Positions 42,691 through 51,658 are shown, counted from the stretch's first letter. The stretch is 64,000 nt of DNA from Bacteroidales bacterium (GCA_014800895.1 JAAVFG010000040.1:1-64000), one strand, 5' to 3'. Notes: a model not told the origin generated them from the sequence alone. Numbers and translations: made by a program.

Positions 42691-44997
42691 CTATCTCAAT
42701 ATTCTGGGCGCGTGGAAAAGGAGTCCGAAGTTTATTCCGAAGTTCCAGTTCCTTGCCGGATATGAGAGATAATTTCCGTAGAGAGAGAGGCTGGCAAAGG
42801 GGAAGTTATATACCACCGCCATTTCTCCGATAAATTCGGCTCTGTTAAACCATCCTTTGTAATAAGCTGAGTTATTGATTCCTCTCTTCAGATCTCTGAT
42901 AGGTGAATAGACATAGAAGTCTCCCCTCACCTGCAATTTGCTTACCGGCTTCCAGATTGGCATCACTCCTGCCGCCACATAATTGTCTGATCTGAACGCC
43001 TCGTTAAAGTAATTCTGTGTCGAGGGTGTCGGTGCAAATGCAGGAGCATGTACCAATGTCGCAGTGTAATTCTGTGTAGTGTTCTGGAAGGTTGCCAGAG
43101 CATTTGCGGAGCCTCCGATGGCAAAATTCTTCCCTACCTGGAAGAACTGTTTCCAGTATCCCTCCACTGAAGCGCGGTAATGGGCTTCAAATGGTGTGCG
43201 CTCCGCTTTTATACCATTAGGAGTGAAACGGGCTCTCTCATGACTCCCCTGCAGATCCGCTCTCCATTCCATTCCTTCGCTGGGATAAAGAGGATCATTT
43301 ACAAGTCCCCCTTTGAAGCCTGCTCTCAAAGCGGTGATGAAATATTGGGTCTTGTCCTTGCTGGTGTGCGCGAAATCCGCCACGTTTGTCGGGAAGTAGG
43401 AATCTGATTCATAACCCCACGTGAGATCGGCATATCCTATGGATTGACGGCACATTTCCCATACATATTTCATTCGGAGGAAGTTTTGGTTCTCGGTGAT
43501 GAATGTCGGCGTTGAAGTCTCATAGAAAAGGAGCTCTGAGTCATAATACTTCTGCCTCTGTCCTACTGCCATAATCTCCAGATATGAGGGACGCGCGGAG
43601 CGAAGAGAGAAGCGACCTGACAATTTGCCGGCGAAATATGACTGACCGATCCAGCCCTGGAGATTTATGTCGAGGGAGTTAAAGCTTAGCGTATGATATC
43701 CGAGATCAAGATAGAGCATGGAGTTGGTGGATGACGTGATCCAGCCTCCCACGCCTAACGACCAGGGCTTCTTGACATCCGCTTCTAACAGAAGGGTGTT
43801 TTTACCGTTCTTCCCGAATTCTGCCTGCGGCACAAGATTGGAGAGTGTGCCGTCGGTCATGGCGCGGTAATAAGCTTTCTGTGTCTGCTCGAGATCAATC
43901 GGTTTGGATTTGGGTCCCTGAAAGAGATAACGTATATAACGCTGCTGGTTCGGGGTGGCTCCTTCCACCTCCACAGAATCGAATTCCACTTTGGGCGTGG
44001 CGGCTGCAAAGCGTTCGCGGCGCGCGGTCACTTCAGCTAATGGCTCACGGGCGGAAACTCTCTTCTTGATTGAATCGACCATTGACAATCCGGTCTTGTA
44101 TCCGATCTCATAGATGGTCTGTGCCTGTCCGAAGTCGAGAACGCCGAAATTCAGCACCGGCACCTGAATCTTTATACCATTTTTGGAGGGGACGGAATAG
44201 TCATTGTTCTGGATAATCATATCCTCCAGCTGACTATAAATATTCCCCTGCTGAGGCTTTTTATCGGGGGAGGATACGGAGACTCCGATAATAAAATCGG
44301 GATTGAAATCCTCCTGCATCACATTTACCGGGAAGTTATCATAAATGCCTCCGTCATAAACGAGCGTACCGTTAAGCTTTATCGGTCGGAAGACTAACGG
44401 AAAGGACATTGAAGCTCTGACTGCATCGCCCAATGATCCTTTAGAGAGTACCTCCTTATGCTTTTCATAAACATTGGAAGTGACGCAACGGAATGGTACG
44501 AAGAGATTATTGAAGTTTTCCTTACACTGTAAGGTATAAGGCGCGAAAAGCTCCAGAAACTCAATATTCATCGGTATGGGGGATATCAGAGAGGTGGGTA
44601 TCATGGAGAATACCCCTGTCGTATCTTTCAGACTGACATTGACCCCTACCCATTGCGGGGTGGGATCAAGGCGTGAATACCGGGTGATGTTTTTAGGATT
44701 CACAACGCCCGTGCTCCAATATCCGAAGTCTTTTGACGTGAAGAGATCCATCATCCTTGCCGGACTCCATCCGCAAGAATAAAGCGACCCGACGATAGCT
44801 CCCATAGAAGTGCCTGTCACATAATCCACCGGAATATCGTTATCCTCCAGCGCCTTTATCACTCCGACATGCGCAATTCCTTTGGCTCCTCCTCCACTAA
44901 GCACGAGTCCCACCGTCTGGCGCTTTTCAGCGCCGTTTACCATGAGACTGCCGAGGGCTATCATTGCCGCTGTCAGAATCTTTACTATTCCTTTCAT
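42691..44997 (-). CDS. Patatin-like phospholipase with C-terminal outer-membrane beta-barrel
   Basis: The 768-residue protein has a signal peptide (about 1-22), then a patatin lipase domain. Its oxyanion hole GGGAKG is at 35-40, the nucleophile serine lies in GTSMG (Ser64) and the partner aspartate in YDGGIYDNFP near 213. Residues of about 330-400 resemble a POTRA-like link. The remaining 370 or so residues are rich in alternating hydrophobic/aromatic strands typical of a BamA-like 16-strand barrel. It is like PlpD-type type V secretion, so a phospholipase displayed at or through the outer membrane. It lies 12 bases after serB. Confidence 0.88.
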   Translation of the reverse strand: MKGIVKILTAAMIALGSLMVNGAEKRQTVGLVLSGGGAKGIAHVGVIKALEDNDIPVDYVTGTSMGAIVGSLYSCGWSPARMMDLFTSKDFGYWSTGVVNPKNITRYSRLDPTPQWVGVNVSLKDTTGVFSMIPTSLISPIPMNIEFLELFAPYTLQCKENFNNLFVPFRCVTSNVYEKHKEVLSKGSLGDAVRASMSFPLVFRPIKLNGTLVYDGGIYDNFPVNVMQEDFNPDFIIGVSVSSPDKKPQQGNIYSQLEDMIIQNNDYSVPSKNGIKIQVPVLNFGVLDFGQAQTIYEIGYKTGLSMVDSIKKRVSAREPLAEVTARRERFAAATPKVEFDSVEVEGATPNQQRYIRYLFQGPKSKPIDLEQTQKAYYRAMTDGTLSNLVPQAEFGKNGKNTLLLEADVKKPWSLGVGGWITSSTNSMLYLDLGYHTLSFNSLDINLQGWIGQSYFAGKLSGRFSLRSARPSYLEIMAVGQRQKYYDSELLFYETSTPTFITENQNFLRMKYVWEMCRQSIGYADLTWGYESDSYFPTNVADFAHTSKDKTQYFITALRAGFKGGLVNDPLYPSEGMEWRADLQGSHERARFTPNGIKAERTPFEAHYRASVEGYWKQFFQVGKNFAIGGSANALATFQNTTQNYTATLVHAPAFAPTPSTQNYFNEAFRSDNYVAAGVMPIWKPVSKLQVRGDFYVYSPIRDLKRGINNSAYYKGWFNRAEFIGEMAVVYNFPFASLSLYGNYLSYPARNWNFGINFGLLFHAPRILR

Positions 44998-45009
44998 GGT
45001 ATTTCTTTG

Positions 45010-46242
45010 TTAGTTTGTTGACTCATCAATATAGGAATCTTTGAAGCCTAAGAAATAAAGCACTCCATCTATTCCTATCGTTGAGATACTCTGACTTGCC
45101 TCCGCCTTTACTTTTGGTTTGGCATGGAAAGCGATACCGAGTCCTGCCTCCGCCAGCATGGGGAGGTCATTGGCACCATCTCCTACAGCGATAGTCTGCG
45201 CGATATCTATTCTCTCCACCTGTGCCAAAAGACGGAGCAATTCCTTCTTTCGCGGACCATCCACGATATCTCCCACATAATTACCGGTCAGCTTTCCATC
45301 CGGTCCTATCTCAAGCTCATTGGCATAGACATAATCGAAGCCGAACTTCTGTTTCAGATATTCTCCGAAATAGGTAAATCCTCCTGATAAAATTGCGGTC
45401 TTGAACCCTGAACGCTTCAACACATCCATCATGCGGCCTACACCTTCCGTGATAGGGAGATTTTCGGCTATATCTTTCATGACTGAGACATCAAGACCTT
45501 TAAGCAGTCTCACCCTCTCCGTGAAACTCTGCCGGAAATCTATCTCCCCGCGCATTGCTGACTCAGTGATAGCCCTGACCTGCTCTCCTACTCCGGCACG
45601 GTCTGCCAGTTCATCTATCACCTCCGTGCGGATCAAGGTTGAATCCATATCGAAGCAAATCAGACGGCGCGCGCGACGATACATTGTATCCTCCTGCATG
45701 GAGATATCAAAATCCAGCTCGGCGGCAAGCTGCATAAAGTCGCTCTGCATCTTGATTTTATCTTCAGGCGTACCTCTGACCGACAGCTCGATACATCCCT
45801 TTGTCAGAGGTTGTTTTCCTTCGTCAAGGGGCATACGACCTGTAAGTCGGGTAATTGTCTCGATATTCAGTCCCTGCTCGTTGATAATGCGTGCCACGGC
45901 AGATATCTGAGCCGCCTTTATCTTGCGACCGAGAAGTGTCACTATATAACGGTTTTTACCCTGACGGCTCACCCATGCCTCATATTCCTCCTCGCTGACG
46001 ATAGAGAATTGGACCTGTACCTGAAGGTCATTTGTCTTGAAGAGAAGTTCCTTAAGGATCTCTCCGCTTCGGTTGCTGTCGGTCTTGATAAGGATACCGA
46101 GGGCAAGTGTGTGATGAATGTCAGCCTGTCCGATATCGAGGATATCTGCTTCATATCGCGCCAAGATCTCGGTAAGGCTGGCTGTGATTCCGGTCTTGTC
46201 CGGACCGGATATATTGATGAGAATTAATTCTGTATGTGCCAT
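45010..46242 (-). CDS. serB: Phosphoserine phosphatase with N-terminal ACT domains
   Basis: SerB hydrolyses phosphoserine to serine, the last step of serine synthesis. Residues 1-180 are two ACT-type regulatory domains that may sense serine. The HAD phosphatase domain begins with CFDMDSTLIR near 194-203 (the aspartate nucleophile), followed by the ILSGGFTYFGEYL region and the AVGDGANDLPML motif near 350-361. Length (410) matches the ACT-containing type. The start abuts the stop codon of the upstream Sel1-repeat gene without a gap, so they are likely co-translated. Confidence 0.93.
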   Translation of the reverse strand: MAHTELILINISGPDKTGITASLTEILARYEADILDIGQADIHHTLALGILIKTDSNRSGEILKELLFKTNDLQVQVQFSIVSEEEYEAWVSRQGKNRYIVTLLGRKIKAAQISAVARIINEQGLNIETITRLTGRMPLDEGKQPLTKGCIELSVRGTPEDKIKMQSDFMQLAAELDFDISMQEDTMYRRARRLICFDMDSTLIRTEVIDELADRAGVGEQVRAITESAMRGEIDFRQSFTERVRLLKGLDVSVMKDIAENLPITEGVGRMMDVLKRSGFKTAILSGGFTYFGEYLKQKFGFDYVYANELEIGPDGKLTGNYVGDIVDGPRKKELLRLLAQVERIDIAQTIAVGDGANDLPMLAEAGLGIAFHAKPKVKAEASQSISTIGIDGVLYFLGFKDSYIDESTN

Positions 46243-47019
46243 TTATCTCTTTTTTCCCTTTTTCTTACTATGATTAGATGGGGTGCTCTTTTTGCTTCCC
46301 TTATGTGAGGATTTGGTCGCTGACTTCTTCTCCGCTCTCTTTTTCTGAGACTCTGTTTTAGGAGCTGCCGGTCGTGGCTTGACGTTATTGACGGGCAGTT
46401 TCACCCCCTGATTCTCCAGGAGGCCTGCCTGATAAGCTGCCTCCGGATAATTCTGCTCGGCTGCCTTCTTGAAATATTTGAGGGCTTTGGGAAGATCTTT
46501 CTCTACTCCGATCCCGTCGCGCAGCATCTCCGCATATCTGTTGGCTCCCTCCGCACTGCCTCGCTCTGCGGCGCGCCAGTAATTCTCAGCTGCCACACGG
46601 TTATCGGCAAGCACACCCTGACCTTTCTCAAACTGTCGGGCAATATTCAGAAGCGACTCCTTATGACCGTTTCTTGCCGCTTTTCGAAACCAATAAGCGG
46701 ATTCCTTGTAATCCTTTTTCGTTCCTATTCCATCTCTGTAAAGCGTGCCGATAATATACTGTGCCTCGATATTACCCTCCAAGGCTGATTTGCCATACCA
46801 TTCCCACGCCTCTTTCAGATCTCTCTTTACTCCTGTGCCTGTCTCAAAACATTTCGCGATAGCTAACATGGCATCCCCGTCTCCGTCGTTCGCCTTAGTA
46901 ATATTCTCCGCATACGTTGTGACGCTGAGGTCATATTTGTTATTATCCGATCCGGAGGAGAAGGCGACAAAATTAAGGGTTACGACAAGCAATGCAGCAA
47001 GTATGTGTTTTTTCTTCAT
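46243..47019 (-). CDS. Secreted Sel1-like repeat protein with a basic tail
   Basis: The 258-residue protein has a signal peptide (MKKKHILAALLVVTLNFVAFSS) and then about four or five Sel1-type helical repeats between residues 45 and 200, such as AWEWYGKSALEGNIEAQYI and ALKYFKKAAEQNYPEAAYQ. The C-terminal 45 residues are almost all Lys, Ser, Arg and Pro. Sel1 repeats mediate protein-protein contact; the tail may bind anionic polymers. It directly abuts serB, though no functional link to serine synthesis is evident. Confidence 0.82.
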   Translation of the reverse strand: MKKKHILAALLVVTLNFVAFSSGSDNNKYDLSVTTYAENITKANDGDGDAMLAIAKCFETGTGVKRDLKEAWEWYGKSALEGNIEAQYIIGTLYRDGIGTKKDYKESAYWFRKAARNGHKESLLNIARQFEKGQGVLADNRVAAENYWRAAERGSAEGANRYAEMLRDGIGVEKDLPKALKYFKKAAEQNYPEAAYQAGLLENQGVKLPVNNVKPRPAAPKTESQKKRAEKKSATKSSHKGSKKSTPSNHSKKKGKKR

Positions 47020-47057
47020 GTATGATTTGAATTACCTTACAATCTTTTATATAGTGA

Positions 47058-47105
47058 AAAAAAATATAGAGAGAAGATGACTCCTGATTGAGGGATCACC
47101 TTCTC
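47058..47105 (-). terminator. Terminator of the DUF349 transcript
   Basis: On the minus strand GAGAAGGTGA pairs with TCATCTTCTC (10 bp with one G-U) around a 15-base loop, followed by TCTATAT and a run of eight T. It lies just past the DUF349 stop codon. Confidence 0.65.
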
Positions 47106-47127
47106 CATATTCTGTATAGTCTATTTA

Positions 47128-48909
47128 TTATTTCTCTCCTGCATCGAGGATGGCGATTTTCTCCTGCACCTGATCAATCTCCTCTTTCAGGCGATTGATC
47201 TTGCGCTCCATCTCCTTAAGCATTGAATTGCCGGCAGAAGACTTGATATTGAAGAAGCCCATGTTATTCTCAATGGTCTTCATCTCATTCTTCTTCGCCT
47301 CTACCACGCGCATCAGACGGTCGCGCTCGCGTCCGAGGTTCTGGCCCTCCCCTTTCATAGTGGCGACGCGCTCCTGGAAATTATTCATGCGCGCACGTTT
47401 CTCCCTGCTTTCGAATGCTCCGTAGAGTTCGTCGCAGATGGCGCGGTATTCGGCATAGATTTTATCCTTATGCTTGAAAGGCACGAATCCGGCTGCCTGC
47501 CATGCTGCCTGAAGCTCCTTGACTTTACCGATCACTTCCTTGCGGTCGCCATCTTTGGGAAGTGCTTTCAGCTCCTCGATGATAGCGCGTTTCTTCTCAA
47601 GGTTGGCTGTCTCCTCTTCTCGGCGTGCCGCCTCCTGCTTCTTACGCGCCTCGAAGAAGTAATTGCATGCTGACTGAAAACGATTCCATACCTCATCGCT
47701 GTTCTTGCGGGGCACGCTACCAATCTTCTTCCACTCCGCCTGCAGACGGACCACCTCCGCGGTAGCCTTCTTGATATCATCTGTCTTCTTGAGAGCTTCC
47801 GCTTTCTCGCAAAGTGCTATCTTCTTTTCAAGATTGGATGCCAATTCGCCCTTTGTCTTCTGGAAATATTCAGTCTTGCTGTTGAAGAAGCGGTCGCAAT
47901 CCTCGCGGAAACGTGAATAGAGTTGAACGTTTGCTTTCTTGGAAGCAAAGCCCAACTGACGCCATCTCTTCTGGATCTCAATCACCTTCTCGGTCATTGA
48001 ATTCCACTCGGCAAAAGTCTTGAGAGATGAAAGATCGATTGCCTCCACCTCCTCGCAAAGTTTTGTCTTTGCCTCCTCATTTGCCTGCTCGGCTGCCTTG
48101 CGCTTTTCGAAATAGTCCTGATGACGGCGATTGACCACTGCCGATGCCTCCTTGAATTCCTCCCAAAGAGATGCACGGAGATCTTTCGCTACCGGTCCTA
48201 TATTGCGCCAGCTATCATGGATATTCTGTAGCAGACGGAAAGCGGCGATGGGATCCTCATGCTCGGCAAGTTTCTTCGCATCCTCAAGAAGCTGACGCTT
48301 TAACTCCAGATTCTTCTTGAAATCAAGATCGCGGAGCTCCTTATTCATCTTCAGGTTATCATAGAATAACTCGGTCACGCCCTGGAATTTTTTCCATATC
48401 TCGGCTTCCGCCGCGGCGGGAATCTCCTTGATAGCCTTGAAGTCTTGCTGTAATTGCTGGAATTCAGGGAAGTTGACATTCACCTTATCGATATCGTCTG
48501 TGATGGCGGAGAGGCGTGCGAGAATCTCATTCTTCTTTGCAAGGTTCTCCTCGCGCATCTTCTCGTCGGCAAGAAGATATGCCGCTCTCTTTTCCTTGAA
48601 TTCAGTATATAATGTCTTGAACTCATTCTCTTTCTCATCTACTGCGGAGGAGAAAGCTGCCGGATCGTTTCCTTCATCTATGAAGGCATTGAGTTGGTCA
48701 AGGTTCTCCTTAGTCTTGATGCTGAAGAAAGCTTGCTTAAGTGCTGTCACCTCTTTATGGGCTTCCATACGGTTGTCCGCAAGAATTGCTTTCAATTCCG
48801 CAATCAGTCCATCTTTATCAAGGGCGTGGATATTCTTCTGCTCCATGCTTTCTTCCTTTTCAACGCCTGCTGATTCTACAACGGGCGCAATCTTGTCGAG
48901 TTCGTTCAT
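47128..48909 (-). CDS. DUF349 repeat protein
   Basis: The 593-residue cytoplasmic protein is built of about five copies of the DUF349 helical repeat, recognisable by recurring W-F-x-x-C/A segments such as EVWNRFQSACNYFFEARKKQEA and QLYSRFREDCDRFFNSKTEYFQ. Two coiled-coil stretches lie near the N- and C-termini. It is a long form common in Bacteroidota; family members have no defined reaction. It follows the cyclophilin-like gene by 22 bases on the same strand. Its size and repeats fit a scaffold. Confidence 0.88.
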   Translation of the reverse strand: MNELDKIAPVVESAGVEKEESMEQKNIHALDKDGLIAELKAILADNRMEAHKEVTALKQAFFSIKTKENLDQLNAFIDEGNDPAAFSSAVDEKENEFKTLYTEFKEKRAAYLLADEKMREENLAKKNEILARLSAITDDIDKVNVNFPEFQQLQQDFKAIKEIPAAAEAEIWKKFQGVTELFYDNLKMNKELRDLDFKKNLELKRQLLEDAKKLAEHEDPIAAFRLLQNIHDSWRNIGPVAKDLRASLWEEFKEASAVVNRRHQDYFEKRKAAEQANEEAKTKLCEEVEAIDLSSLKTFAEWNSMTEKVIEIQKRWRQLGFASKKANVQLYSRFREDCDRFFNSKTEYFQKTKGELASNLEKKIALCEKAEALKKTDDIKKATAEVVRLQAEWKKIGSVPRKNSDEVWNRFQSACNYFFEARKKQEAARREEETANLEKKRAIIEELKALPKDGDRKEVIGKVKELQAAWQAAGFVPFKHKDKIYAEYRAICDELYGAFESREKRARMNNFQERVATMKGEGQNLGRERDRLMRVVEAKKNEMKTIENNMGFFNIKSSAGNSMLKEMERKINRLKEEIDQVQEKIAILDAGEK

Positions 48910-48931
48910 ATCGGGGTTCTTTTCAATGTTC

Positions 48932-49588
48932 TTATTTTTCTACTGTAGCTGAGATGATCTTGACATCCTCGAGGGGACGGTCGTCACGTCCTGTGGCTAC
49001 ATTCTGGATCTTCTCTACCGTGTCCATGCCTTCTAGCACTTCGCCGAATACCGTGTATTGTCCGTCAAGATGCGGCGTGCCGCCTACTGTTGTATAGGCT
49101 TTGGCTATCTCCTCGGGGAATCCTGCCGGTATCTGTGAGGCATCATACTTATTGCCGGTCACTATATAGAATTGTGAGCCTGAGCTTCTGCGCTCGGGAT
49201 TCACATAGTCGCTTGTGCGGGCTGCCGCCAATGCTCCATATTTATGGAAATGCTTGGGATATTTTATCTCTGCCTCGATGGTATAGCCGGGATTGCCTGA
49301 TCCGAGACGTGCATCAGCTGGAGCATTCTTTGACTCCGGGTCGCCGGTCTGCACCATAAAATCTTTTATGACACGATGAAACAGGACTCCGTCATAGAAT
49401 CCATCATTCACAAGCTTGAGGAAATTATCACGATGAGCGGGAGTGTCATCGTAGAGCTTCACTTTGATATCGCCTAATGTGGTATGGATATCCACCACCG
49501 GGCCGGCGGGTATTGTATCTTCTGCCATGGCTTTATGTAAATAAAGCGCCGATAGGAAAATCAGCGCCAAGGTTAATATTCTTTTCAT
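48932..49588 (-). CDS. Cyclophilin-type peptidyl-prolyl isomerase, exported
   Basis: The 218-residue protein has a signal peptide (MKRILTLALIFLSALYLHKAMA) and a cyclophilin domain that accelerates prolyl isomerisation in the cell envelope. Landmarks are DGVLFHRVIKDFMVQTGDP near 68-86, SSGSQFYIVTG near 135-145, and YTVFGEVLEGMDTVEKI near 183-199. It is a normal length for a single-domain bacterial cyclophilin. A small hypothetical gene lies 24 bases upstream and the DUF349 gene 22 bases downstream, so all three probably form one operon. Confidence 0.93.
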   Translation of the reverse strand: MKRILTLALIFLSALYLHKAMAEDTIPAGPVVDIHTTLGDIKVKLYDDTPAHRDNFLKLVNDGFYDGVLFHRVIKDFMVQTGDPESKNAPADARLGSGNPGYTIEAEIKYPKHFHKYGALAAARTSDYVNPERRSSGSQFYIVTGNKYDASQIPAGFPEEIAKAYTTVGGTPHLDGQYTVFGEVLEGMDTVEKIQNVATGRDDRPLEDVKIISATVEK

Positions 49589-49612
49589 CTCTCTTTGCTA
49601 ATCTCCGGGAAA

Positions 49613-49975
49613 TTACATTGCCTCGCCCTCAGTATAAATTCTTTTGTAAATCCTCCTGAAATTGTCATCTTTCTGACGCAATTCGTCGATATGATCCTTA
49701 TAGTCCACTCCCCAGATTGCCTCTAAGAGCGATCCGATATACCGGCGATCGCGGTCTCTCTCAATGGCTCCCTCTATAAGGGGGGTAAGCCATTTGTCAA
49801 ACTTCTCGCGATCCACTGCCGAAAGATAACGTGCGGTACTGGCAAGAAACTGACCCGAGGTGTCTGCCAATCGCAACTTGCATATCAGCTCTCCCATCTC
49901 AGGCTCGCAGGTGTCGACATTGTCTACTATGTATTCATATATCGACATTCCCTCTTGTTCTTTCTCATTTTCCAT
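49613..49975 (-). CDS. Small acidic protein of unknown function
   Basis: I do not recognise this 120-residue protein. The ATG at 49975 is chosen over an upstream in-frame GTG at 49984; a promoter box ends near 50005. It is helical, acidic and tyrosine-rich, with the segments SIYEYIVDNVDTCEPEMGELI and FDKWLTPLIEGAIERDRDRRYIG, and no signal or membrane segment. It leads a probable operon with the cyclophilin and DUF349 genes. Confidence 0.6.
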   Translation of the reverse strand: MENEKEQEGMSIYEYIVDNVDTCEPEMGELICKLRLADTSGQFLASTARYLSAVDREKFDKWLTPLIEGAIERDRDRRYIGSLLEAIWGVDYKDHIDELRQKDDNFRRIYKRIYTEGEAM

Positions 49976-50002
49976 TATATGCACTCAATTTTGCAGTTAG
50001 GT

Positions 50003-50035
50003 CACAAATTTACGAAAATATTTTCTAAATTTGTG
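50003..50035. promoter_or_regulatory. Back-to-back divergent promoter boxes in an inverted repeat
   Basis: CACAAATTTA (50003-50012) and TAAATTTGTG (50026-50035) are exact inverted repeats 13 bases apart. Each arm is a perfect TAAATTTG -7 box for one of the divergent genes: leftward for the small acidic protein, rightward for the kinase-like protein. Neither has a good -33 partner. The symmetry could also be a regulator's operator. Confidence 0.6.
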
Positions 50036-50093
50036 GATGTGGAGGTGAGTTTTTCATCTTTACCCCTTTTTTATCTTCATTTTTTGAATTTTT

Positions 50094-50729
50094 ATGGACA
50101 ATTTCATTATAGTTATCGGTCGTCAATTCGGTTGTGGCGGTCGTGAAATCGGGAAACGCATTGCCGATGAGCTTGGCATCCCCTATTACGATAAGACTCT
50201 CCTTTCTGCCGCTGCAGAGGAGTTTGGTATGGATACTGAAGTCTTTAAGGCTGTCGATGAGAAGAGACCCTCCTTCCTCCGTAATTTCCTGGGATTGAAT
50301 TGCGGCACTTCAAGCCAGCCCTGCACTCCGGGGGCGTTCGCCCATTTCTCTGCCGGCTCGCTATCTCCCGAAGGGCTCTACAATGCGCAGTCTAAGGTGA
50401 TACAGTCTATCTGCGAGCGGGGTAGCTGTGTGATAGTGGGACGCACTGCCGATTATATCATGCGAGATCATCCCGGTCTCATCTCTATTTTCGTGCATGC
50501 CCCTATCGAGCATAGAGTGAAAAAGATTATCGAGCGCGGGGATGCAGCCGACGAGATTGGTGCCCTCCCGATGGCTCGTAAAAATGATAAGGCGAGGGAA
50601 AGCTATTACAATTATTTCACATCCGGAGGGTGGGGAAAGGCTCGCAACTATCACCTCTGCTTTGATTCGTCGCGCTTCAATCCGGAATCTATAGTTGCAT
50701 TACTTAAAGCTTATATTAACACTCATTAA
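50094..50729 (+). CDS. Cytidylate kinase-like family protein
   Basis: The 211-residue protein belongs to the cytidylate-kinase-like family, which differs from classical Cmk. It opens with FIIVIGRQFGCGGREIGKRIAD, a P-loop-like start (GRQFGCGGREIG near 8-19). The GIPYYDKTLL and SICERGSCVIVGRTADYIMRD segments follow. These proteins are thought to phosphorylate a nucleotide or other small molecule, but the substrate is not established. It has its own promoter box, divergent from the cyclophilin operon. Confidence 0.85.
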   Translation: MDNFIIVIGRQFGCGGREIGKRIADELGIPYYDKTLLSAAAEEFGMDTEVFKAVDEKRPSFLRNFLGLNCGTSSQPCTPGAFAHFSAGSLSPEGLYNAQSKVIQSICERGSCVIVGRTADYIMRDHPGLISIFVHAPIEHRVKKIIERGDAADEIGALPMARKNDKARESYYNYFTSGGWGKARNYHLCFDSSRFNPESIVALLKAYINTH

Positions 50730-50742
50730 ACTTTTTCTTCTC

Positions 50743-50843
50743 CATAACCTTATAATAATAGTAAGGGTAGTAATGAAGGAATTTACGAGACAGTAAATTC
50801 AGCCTTCCTGCTATTACAAAATTATGAAATAATAAAGGTTATG
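50743..50843 (+). promoter_or_regulatory. Folded leader sequestering the DUF308 start codon
   Basis: CATAACCTT (50743-50751) is the exact complement of AAGGTTATG (50835-50843), whose last three bases are the DUF308 start codon. Between them a hairpin AATTTAC/GTAAATT with an outer GAAGG/CCTTC stem can form. The pairing would hide the start and its upstream AAGG, so the leader may control translation. No ligand class is recognised. Confidence 0.45.
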
Positions 50844-51647
50844 AAGAAGACAATATTTTTCCTGTGTTACGTATTGGGGCTACTGATCGGGGCGATGCTC
50901 CTTATCTTTAATTATCAGGCGATGGATAAGGATCCGGCGGTGCTTCGCTATGTAATGATGGCTGCCGGCATAATATTCATTATCCCCGGTGTGATCCAGC
51001 TTATATCCTCAATCGTGCCTAAGAAGGATGTCAACGGTAATATAATGCCGCGCAAATGGTATGCCACTGTTGTCGGTGTATTATCGCTGATCTGGGGTAT
51101 ATACATCCTCCTATTCCCATTAGGATATGCCAACACCTTGAGCATCACTCTTGGTGTATCAGTAGCATTGGCAGGTCTGGCTCAGGCAATCTGGATTATA
51201 CGCACGTCCGAATCAACTTTCAAGCGTTTTATAATCCCGGTCGTGACAATAGCTGTCGGTATACTGGTATGTATATTATTCTCTAATGTCGATTCCTATA
51301 AGGATATGCAGCTTTCAGCTATCGTCTCCGGCATCATGATTGCCATATGGGCTGTTAACGGCTTCTATTCTCTCCGTCCTAAAGAGGTTGTGGCAGCTGA
51401 GAAGAAAGCCGGCATAGAGGCGAAGAAAGCTGAGAAAGAGCAGCGTAAGACTGCCGAGAAGGAAGCTAAGGCGGAGGCTAAAGCCGAAGCGGAGGCAGAA
51501 AAGCAGGCTGAAGCACATGAGGAAACGAAAGCGGAGAATGAGTCTGAATCCGCTGCCGGCTCTCAAGACAAGGATAAGAACGTTCACGAAGACAATACGG
51601 CGGAAGAGGATTCCTCCTCCGAAATTGCAAAAACGGAAGAAAAGTAG
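50841..51647 (+). CDS. DUF308-type membrane protein with a charged tail
   Basis: The 268-residue protein has six hydrophobic helices between residues 5 and 178 in pairs, as in the HdeD/DUF308 family. The last 85 or so residues are a charged coil of Lys, Glu and Ala (EKKAGIEAKKAEKEQRKTAE and similar) ending in Asp/Glu/Ser-rich sequence. HdeD-like proteins are linked to acid resistance in enterobacteria, but function here is unknown. Its stop codon at 51645-51647 lies inside the promoter of RNase P RNA. Confidence 0.8.
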   Translation: MKKTIFFLCYVLGLLIGAMLLIFNYQAMDKDPAVLRYVMMAAGIIFIIPGVIQLISSIVPKKDVNGNIMPRKWYATVVGVLSLIWGIYILLFPLGYANTLSITLGVSVALAGLAQAIWIIRTSESTFKRFIIPVVTIAVGILVCILFSNVDSYKDMQLSAIVSGIMIAIWAVNGFYSLRPKEVVAAEKKAGIEAKKAEKEQRKTAEKEAKAEAKAEAEAEKQAEAHEETKAENESESAAGSQDKDKNVHEDNTAEEDSSSEIAKTEEK

Positions 51648-51655
51648 TAATTTTG
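51625..51655 (+). promoter_or_regulatory. rnpB promoter inside the end of the DUF308 gene
   Basis: TTGC (51625-51628), 19 bases and TAATTTTG (51648-51655) fit the Bacteroidota promoter. The -33 element is within DUF308 codons and the -7 box starts one base past its stop. Transcription would begin at about 51659-51662, at the RNA's 5' end. Confidence 0.75.
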
Positions 51656-51658
51656 TAA

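Noticed and set aside
48428..48952. Rightward 174-codon frame opposite the DUF349 gene
   Set aside because: It reads as Ser/Phe/Ala-rich complement of coiled-coil sequence, a common artefact.
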